The translations under genes were made by a program, and so were the position numbers. From Smallanthus sonchifolius (Eukaryota; Streptophyta; Magnoliopsida; Asterales; Asteraceae): a DNA stretch of 64,000 bases. How positions within the stretch are numbered: the stretch's first letter is position 1; every line of letters starts with the position of its first letter. The notes below the pieces were generated by a model. That model searched no databases and was not told where the DNA came from. It saw only the letters and a list, made by a program, of their open reading frames with translations. Shown here in pieces: positions 57,789 to 64,000 of the stretch. The stretch lies in assembly GCA_023525975.1 (NCBI GenBank), contig CM042018.1, positions 79,181,001 to 79,245,000 of the forward strand, in the 5' to 3' direction.

Positions 57789-60776
57789 CTAACCGGTACC
57801 CGCCTTCATCCTTCGCGGCCTACCGGTTCTCCACAGCCCTAGCAAACAACTACTACTCTCAAACCATGGATTTCTATCCTTCATCTCCTTCCACCACAAC
57901 TTAAATCTACCCGGTCCGAAGATAATACGCATTAAATAACCAAGTAGTTTGTCACTCCTCGATATCCCCACACTTGGGGTTAGCACTCTATCTACGTTGC
58001 CTAAGTCAATTAACTCTCGAGTCCTCTTACGAGGCGGCCTAGACCTAGGGGGTGACTCGATCTTTCTCCCCGAAGCACAAACAGTGGTGAAGATATGTAG
58101 GGGTTTAGGAATGGGCACTTCTAAAGGAATGACCTCCACAATCTCACCAGGATCCTCGGGATCCTCAACAACCTCCACCAACTTCCCCACACTTGGGGTT
58201 TTGCCTATGACCTCTTCAAACTCTGCCATCATCTCCAGCAAATCATCAGGCACCTCATCTCCATAATCGTCTGGCTCATCTAGCAATCCTTCTAACTCCA
58301 ACGCCCAATCATATGGTTCTTCTATATTCGGGGCGGGTTCACCTACTTCTATCACCGGATCGGGGTCCCAATGGTGGTCCATGAAAGAATCGAGCATGCA
58401 CACGGAGTGGCTGTGCTCGCCAACATCCTTCCCGGACTCTACAGCATTGAATGTAAGGACCTCATCCCCCACACGAAGTGTGAGCTTCCCGTCAAAGACA
58501 TCAATCATCGCCTTTGCGGTTCGTAGGAACGGGCGTCCTAAGATGAGTGGGACCTTGTCATCCACCTCCATATCTAGAATCACAAAATCCACGGGGAAAA
58601 CAAAATTGCCCACTTTCACTAATAGATTTTCCACTATTCCCCGTGGATACTTGACTGAGCGGTCAGCCAAGGAAATGCTCATGCGCGTTGGTTGTGGTTC
58701 ACCTAGGTCCAGCTGCTTGTACAATGAATAGGGCATCAAATTGATGCTAGCACCTAGGTCGGCCAACGCGTGGTGTAATGGTAGGTTGCCCAACAAGCAC
58801 GGGATCGTGAACCGACCCGAATCAGACAACTTTTCTGGCAAATGATTTTGCACCACTGCCGAGCATTGCTCACCAAGTGAGACTCCAGAGACCTCCTCAA
58901 GTTTCTTCTTGTTGGAAAGAAGGCCTTTTAAGAACTTGGCATATTTGGGCATATGCTGGAGGACCTCTACAAACGGGAGATTGACCTTGAGTTGTTTGAA
59001 CATATCAAGGAAGTGACCGTATTCCTTAGCGTGTTTATGTGGCAACACACGTGCGGGATAAGGAATACGACTCAAGTCAATCTCGGGGGACTTCATCTCC
59101 ACCCCCTTCTTCTTCTCCTGTGCCTTCTTGGTAGGCACCTCAACCACTATCTCCTCCTCCACCGGCTCTTCTTCTACTACTACCGGTGGGCTCTCATCCT
59201 CCTTCTCTATCATGCTCCTTGTCGAAACAGCATTCGACTCGGTCTCTTTCAGCATCCTTGCGTCGATTTCAGCAAATCGAGCTGCCCAATCAATCTTATT
59301 CACCTCCTCCACTGAGGGAATATTATGCTCCTTAGAGTGGGAGTCAACCTCTTCAACCACTTTACTCTCCACAGTCTCTATAGACACGGCCATCACTGAA
59401 GCGTTCGGGCCCGTAGAAGGGCTTCCTTGTCTATCATGTATGCTCCTAGCAATGTCTCCTACCGTGCGTTGCAAATCCTGGAACGCCGATTGCTGATTCT
59501 TCATCAAAGTGTCATGGCTATCCAGTCTTTGCCGAGCATCCTTGTTATTCTGCACCAGCTGGGCAAGCAACTGTGTCTGAGTCTCCATCATCTCCTCAAT
59601 CCTTCGTGACCCAACAGTGCTCCCAGAACTCGCTCCTTCTTCTGCTCCTCCATACTGTTGCTGACGACCAGTGAATCCAGATCTCCATCCCGAACCAAAA
59701 GTATTAGAATTGTTGTAATTTCGGTTCTGGTATTGGTTGCCAGCATAGCTCACATGCTCTTGATTATTTACCGGGCAATCTCGGGTGTCGTGTCCTCCCC
59801 TACACACTTGACACCTCAAAGCACTGAGCTTGAGCTCCTTTATCTCATTCGCCATCGAGGCGAGGGCAGCAGCCACGCTAGTATCAGGAGTGACCTGATG
59901 CACACCTCTAGGAGAAGAGGCGTGTGACCTAGCAGTAGGGATGGAATCCCTAACAGAACGTGGGTGCTGCTGTTCGGCTTGAGCGAAGCTCTCGAACATA
60001 TCCTCGCACTCCTCAGGCTCGAGTCTATCCATGATATGGCCTCCTGCAGCTGTGTTGAACATTTGCTGCGTCTCGAAGGTGAGGCCATTATAGAACTTCT
60101 CCACTACTGCCCAGTCGGGGAGACCGTGCTGGGGACATCGGCTCAACAGCGCGTTGAACCGCTCCCAGGCCATATGGTAAGGCTCGTCGGGATCCATCCG
60201 AAACGAATGGATCTGGTCCCGAAGGCGAGCGGCCCTGGAAGGTGGAAAGTATTTCTTGAAGAACTTGGCTTCGAGATCCTCCCATGTGGTGATAGAATTG
60301 TCGGGAAGAGTGTCGAGCCAAGTAGATGCACGCCCAGAAAGAGAGAATGGAAAGAGACGCAAGTAGATTGCGTCCTTAGATACACCCGTGATATTAAATG
60401 TATCACATATCCGCGCGAAGCGGGACAAATGTCCGGGTGCATCCTCATCCTCGAGGCCATGGAATTGAGTGGCATGAGTGATCGTACTCATGACATGTGA
60501 TGGGATCTGCCAAGAATTGGTGTTCGGTATAGTGGGGCGTGTGATCGAAGATCTCGCGCCCGTGACCCCCTCACTGGCCCTCTGGTGCACCGTACGTCTA
60601 GCCGGAGGATCAGCGTCGCCCATGATAGAAATTGGAACTGGGCTAGTAGAACGTACCTTAGATTTAACCAACTCCTCTAAACGCTCCCGAAAGTCGCGGG
60701 TGCGCTCGTGAAGCTCTCGTTCGGGCTCTTGAAAAGCTGCAAAAGATGGTGATCCTTGCGAACGAGTATTGGGCAT
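57789..60776 (-). CDS. Element G gag-protease ORF (Athila/Tat type), intact
   Basis: 995 residues starting MPNTRSQGSPSF. Residues about 90-280 form the retrotransposon gag domain (LRLFPFSLSGRASTWLDTLP, AKFFKKYFPPSRAARLRDQI, CPQHGLPDWAVVEKFYNGL). One CCHC knuckle follows near 325 (CQVCRGGHDTRDC), then a charged linker and a retroviral-type aspartic protease near 650-780 with the DLGASINLMP variant usual in Athila/Tat, plus ILGRPFLRTAKAMID. A Pro/Glu-rich tail ends the ORF where RT would begin. Gag and protease would form particles and process themselves; polymerase must come from elsewhere. The start is the first ATG after the PBS, about 120 bp downstream. Confidence 0.93.
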   Translation of the reverse strand: MPNTRSQGSPSFAAFQEPERELHERTRDFRERLEELVKSKVRSTSPVPISIMGDADPPARRTVHQRASEGVTGARSSITRPTIPNTNSWQIPSHVMSTITHATQFHGLEDEDAPGHLSRFARICDTFNITGVSKDAIYLRLFPFSLSGRASTWLDTLPDNSITTWEDLEAKFFKKYFPPSRAARLRDQIHSFRMDPDEPYHMAWERFNALLSRCPQHGLPDWAVVEKFYNGLTFETQQMFNTAAGGHIMDRLEPEECEDMFESFAQAEQQHPRSVRDSIPTARSHASSPRGVHQVTPDTSVAAALASMANEIKELKLSALRCQVCRGGHDTRDCPVNNQEHVSYAGNQYQNRNYNNSNTFGSGWRSGFTGRQQQYGGAEEGASSGSTVGSRRIEEMMETQTQLLAQLVQNNKDARQRLDSHDTLMKNQQSAFQDLQRTVGDIARSIHDRQGSPSTGPNASVMAVSIETVESKVVEEVDSHSKEHNIPSVEEVNKIDWAARFAEIDARMLKETESNAVSTRSMIEKEDESPPVVVEEEPVEEEIVVEVPTKKAQEKKKGVEMKSPEIDLSRIPYPARVLPHKHAKEYGHFLDMFKQLKVNLPFVEVLQHMPKYAKFLKGLLSNKKKLEEVSGVSLGEQCSAVVQNHLPEKLSDSGRFTIPCLLGNLPLHHALADLGASINLMPYSLYKQLDLGEPQPTRMSISLADRSVKYPRGIVENLLVKVGNFVFPVDFVILDMEVDDKVPLILGRPFLRTAKAMIDVFDGKLTLRVGDEVLTFNAVESGKDVGEHSHSVCMLDSFMDHHWDPDPVIEVGEPAPNIEEPYDWALELEGLLDEPDDYGDEVPDDLLEMMAEFEEVIGKTPSVGKLVEVVEDPEDPGEIVEVIPLEVPIPKPLHIFTTVCASGRKIESPPRSRPPRKRTRELIDLGNVDRVLTPSVGISRSDKLLGYLMRIIFGPGRFKLWWKEMKDRNPWFESSSCLLGLWRTGRPRRMKAGTG

Positions 60777-60893
60777 AAACAGAAAGACTCTAAGAAGGAA
60801 ACAGAATAAAGACTCACAAGTAGCACAAAAGACTCAAATAAACCAAAAATCAAACAAAGAACTAGTCAAAGCTAATATTGCTATTGCCAAGTG

Positions 60894-60911
60894 TCCCCGG
60901 CAACGGCGCCA
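60894..60911 (-). other. Element G primer-binding site (tRNA-Asp type)
   Basis: The plus strand reads TCCCCGGCAACGGCGCCA, the 3' end of plant tRNA-Asp, six bases inside the 5' LTR on the minus strand. This is typical of the Athila/Tat lineage. Confidence 0.92.
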
Positions 60912-60917
60912 AAAACT

Positions 60918-62571
60918 TGATGTCGTCCAGACGGTCTATAAAAACTATCAAATAAAACCTAATCTAGACTCTCTAGCTTTAAATTTATAAAACCTAGACT
61001 CGACCTAAAACTAGACCACACAACCGGCAAGTGTACCGATCAATGTAATATAGCCTAACGAAGTCCGGATATCGAACCCAAAAGACACTGAATAACTAAA
61101 TTAGACTCAACTAGGACTTAATATGATTAATTGAATGGGGGATTTACTACACTAAAGATTAACTAAGAATGCAATAAACTAAGGACAATTCAAGCTATCA
61201 AGAGTAAACTAGAGATGAAATCAAGAATGGAGAAGTCACTACCTAGGTCGGAATCCTATGTGTAAAGCTCAACTTCTATCGGTTTTGGAACTAGGTTGGA
61301 TCTGGGTTTCTAAAGATATAACACCTAAAAGATATCTAGTGGATTCCCGATCACTCTCGGTCTCGGGATGTGACCAGAAGACAACCTAAGGATATTAACT
61401 CACCAGATGATCGGATCACCTCTCGGGTATTTCCTACTATGACAAGTACCCTAATAAACGGATTACCTCTCAGTCTCACCGCTTACCATACACTCAAGGA
61501 ATGCATGGGGTAGTTCTAGAATGGATACTATGATTCGGATAGCAACTATTACTAGACACCTAATACCAACTTCCTCTCAGACAGCTGACACTTGGATTCC
61601 TAATGATGAAGACTGAACGACTAATTCTCACCTCTCGGGTATTGAACTAGGACACACATTCACTTCTAATCAGTAATTAACTAGGTTTTCTATGGCTACT
61701 ACGTCTAGACACCACTCTAACTCACAAACCCTAAAGTCTATGAACCAGAAACGAAGATCAAACTGGCAGACAACCACAATCAACGCAGAAAAGCATAATC
61801 AACCACATAATCAGAATTAAACATGCACTAACATCACACATAAACAAACTCAAACCTTTACTAAATCATAAATCCAACATTCAAATCCAAAAACCGAATA
61901 AAAATCGAAACTTTAACACATAATCATCATATTGACCTAGGTAGATCAAGGATCTAGCCTAGAATCATACTAAGAACATCTACACAGAAGTAAATAGCAA
62001 GATCCATAGGTTCAAAACACAAAATCAAAGATAAAGTTTGAATCTTTAAACCCTAGAATGCAACTACACAAACCCGGAATCCAAAAGCTTCAATCTTCAG
62101 CTTCAATTGACTTCCAAGCTCAAAATCGCCTCTTTTCTTCCCTGGAACGGCTTGGAATCGAACTTTTTTCATAATGGCCGTTTAAATCTTTTTAATTTAG
62201 AAAATTAGGGTTTTGCGGAAAACGGCCCTCTCGCGTACCGCGAGAGAATGTTGACTGGATCCTCGCGTACCGCGAGGACCAAAATAGTCGGGCGGATTCC
62301 TGGAGTTTCCCGCGTACCGCGAGAATTATCACACTCGTCTCTCGCGTACCGCGAGAGACCTTAATTTCAGAAAATTGTCTTTTGATCTTTGGACTTTTCC
62401 GGGCTTCGTTTCTTCGCTCGTTTTCTTCACGTATTCTTCATTAATATTCCCGGGCTCCTACAAATAAGACCAACGACTCAAATGTACATAAAATTGACTC
62501 AAAACTAATATAAAACTACTTAAAACACATTAAAACAAAGGAATAAAGACGTATGCTTTCGCACCCTATCA
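60918..62571 (-). repeat. Element G 5' LTR (1654 bp)
   Basis: It matches the 3' LTR base for base in nearly all of the sequence, including the hairpin cluster at about 62228-62359. Confidence 0.96.
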
Positions 62572-62576
62572 ACATC

Positions 62577-64000
62577 CTCTTCAATATCATCAAATAATTC
62601 ATCAATATCATCCAGACATTCTAACTTCTCAGCTTCTTCTTCTTCAGAATCAGCAAAGAATTCCAATAATAAAATATATTCATTCACTCTAGAATCATTC
62701 TTGGTTCCTTCAATATTACGTGATGTAGACTCCCCCTAAACTCTTGATATTGGATTCACGTCAGCGTATTGACGATCACCCTCAACATTACCACTAGGAT
62801 CATTGTCATCATCATCCTTTCTTTGAATTGACTCAACATGACAAGTATCATGTATCCTTAACTCCCCCTGAGCGTCAAGACGCTCAACAAGTTTAGACAC
62901 CAATAACTGCATGTCAGCAATCTGTGCAGCTTGAGCTTGAAGGACCAACTGTCTCTGAGTATCAGTAGACACAAGAGTATCTACATGAGTCTGCAATGCA
63001 AGCACCTGTGATTCAAGGAAGGTAATCATTTCAGAATCAGAAGGCTTCGAAGGACCAGCGTCTGATGAGTGTGGAACATGTGGAGAAATCATCGGAGATG
63101 GATGTTTAGATGTACGAGGTGTAACCAGTAAGGATGCAACAAAAGTAGCGTTCTCAACACCTTGAGATGAATGAGCAACAACAATAGAAGCAGACATAAG
63201 CTTCTGAGCTTTTGGAACCGGAGGTGCATCACTATCAGAATTCGAGCTCTTATCGATTAATTTTCTCTTTCCAAGTACTGATCCAGAAGGAGGATTTCGA
63301 ACAGACTTACGCCTCGGCTTTCTAGCTTTAGATTTAATACGTTTCCCCGCATTTTCCAATGGTAAAGTAGCCAATCTCTCATAATGATCTGAGCTAAAAT
63401 ATCTAGAAGAATCAGAATCAGTAGCTTCAGAATCAGGTAAAATAGTATCACCGAAACTCGTATCCACCACATTCCCTTCAGCTTCATGATTGGGTGAGTT
63501 CATAGCTTCATTATCAAAATCGTCCATATTCATACCCAAATCTTGTTCATTTCCTTGAGCAACGTCTTCCGGAACTGGTTCATTAACAGGAATATGAACC
63601 TGTACTTGAGGAATAGGAACTTGTTGTTGTGGAATAGGAACTTGTTGTTATGGAATAGGAACTTGTTGTTGTTGTACTTGAGCTTGAACTTGTTGTTGGT
63701 GTTGAGCTTGATTCTGGACGTGTCCTTGAACTAACTCCTCAGGATGAAACCAATTATCATTAGGTGGCTCAATATAATCAGGATTGATTAAATAACCAAA
63801 CAAAGGAGTCGGAACTAGAATCAAAGCAATATTTTGTTGTTTAACCTTAGTACAATCAGTAAAGATTCGTTTAGACATAGGAGTCAAGGTCAAACGTAAT
63901 GGATGCTGTGGTAAATCTGGAATTAAATGGTTCAGAATCATTTGCAAGAACCTCAGGTACATAAGAAACCCTTGACCTTCTGGAGGATTGATTTGCATGA
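62577..64000 (-). pseudogene. Element B ORF, N-terminal side (runs past window edge)
   Basis: It is collinear with A's ORF from the MQINPxxGQGFLMY motif through the Gln-rich tract, the GMNMDDF acidic start and the RLDAQGELRIHDTCH segment. Stops at 63648-63650 (TAA in the CAA tract) and 62736-62738 (TAG where A has CAG) break it, both explained by C-to-T changes. The frame then runs to the G insertion. Its first ~170 codons lie outside the window. Confidence 0.8.

Larger units (their letters stand above)
54032..62571 (-). mobile_element. Element G: non-autonomous Athila/Tat-type LTR retrotransposon (8.5 kb)
   Basis: The LTRs (54032-55685 and 60918-62571) are both 1654 bp, and only one mismatch was noticed by eye (T/A near 54248/61137). 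The TSD is ACATC (54027-54031 and 62572-62576). It encodes gag and protease but no RT, RNase H or integrase, so it must be mobilised in trans. The PBS is tRNA-Asp type, as in Athila/Tat elements. Confidence 0.95.
43001..64000 (-). mobile_element. Element B: same family as A, split by H and G (5' end outside window)
   Basis: The 3' LTR (43001-43441), polypurine tract and a broken ORF in three pieces (43483-43709, 53219-54031, 62577-64000) are collinear with element A. H and G account for the gaps exactly, with matching TSDs. The element was inserted into I after ACATT (42996-43000); its other end is not visible. Confidence 0.9.

Noticed and set aside
1..64000. Host protein-coding genes
   Set aside because: All of the sequence is accounted for by retroelement LTRs, internal regions or fragments; no other ORF with recognisable gene features was found.

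Overview
The window is flowering-plant nuclear DNA made almost entirely of nested LTR retrotransposons. No host gene, rRNA gene, functional tRNA gene or CRISPR array was found. An Asteraceae source (lettuce, chicory, sunflower or Tanacetum type) is likely, because the ORF at 939-4058 and its second copy resemble, from memory, an ORF family repeatedly annotated beside Ty1/copia pol genes in that family. That placement is an inference.

Nesting was resolved from LTR ends, target-site duplications (TSDs) and reading frames that continue across insertion points. The oldest layer (I) is a minus-strand Ty3/gypsy protease-RT fragment at 42327-43000. Element F (minus, non-autonomous) sits in it: its 5' LTR is 39429-42326, its internal parts are 38892-39428, 29528-30186 and 17078-19219, and its 3' LTR parts are 16426-17077 and 4565-5675. 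F was then hit by A (plus, 1-4564, left end outside the window), D (plus, 5676-16425, TSD AGGGG), C (minus, 19220-29522, TSD TCTTG) and E (minus, 30187-38886, TSD TCTTT). Element B (minus, from 43001 past the right edge) belongs to the same family as A and was inserted into I. B carries H (plus, 43710-53218, TSD TCTAG) and G (minus, 54032-62571, TSD ACATC).

C, D and H are Tekay/Del-like chromoviruses with gag, protease, RT, RNase H, integrase and a C-terminal chromodomain-like tail. Each is broken: C by one nonsense codon and one frameshift, H by two nonsense codons, D by many lesions. G is an Athila/Tat-type element with an intact gag-protease ORF but no RT or integrase; its two LTRs are both 1654 bp and almost identical, so it is the youngest insertion. 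E and F have complete LTRs, primer-binding sites and polypurine tracts but only a small unknown ORF. F shares leader and LTR segments with C, and E shares LTR termini with H, which suggests non-autonomous/autonomous pairs. A and B show only a long unknown ORF next to the 3' LTR.

Two patterns are not explained by ordinary element annotation. First, all five Tekay-type LTR families (C, D, E, F, H) share a module inside the LTR: a GTGAGT donor-like site followed by a C-rich/T-rich stretch, then a short covarying stem-loop and a TTTCAG-type acceptor 208-314 bp before the LTR end. This looks like a conserved leader intron. Second, four families (A/B, C, G, H) each carry clusters of their own short hairpin or dyad motif. 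In G the arms change in a compensatory way around a constant TAC loop.
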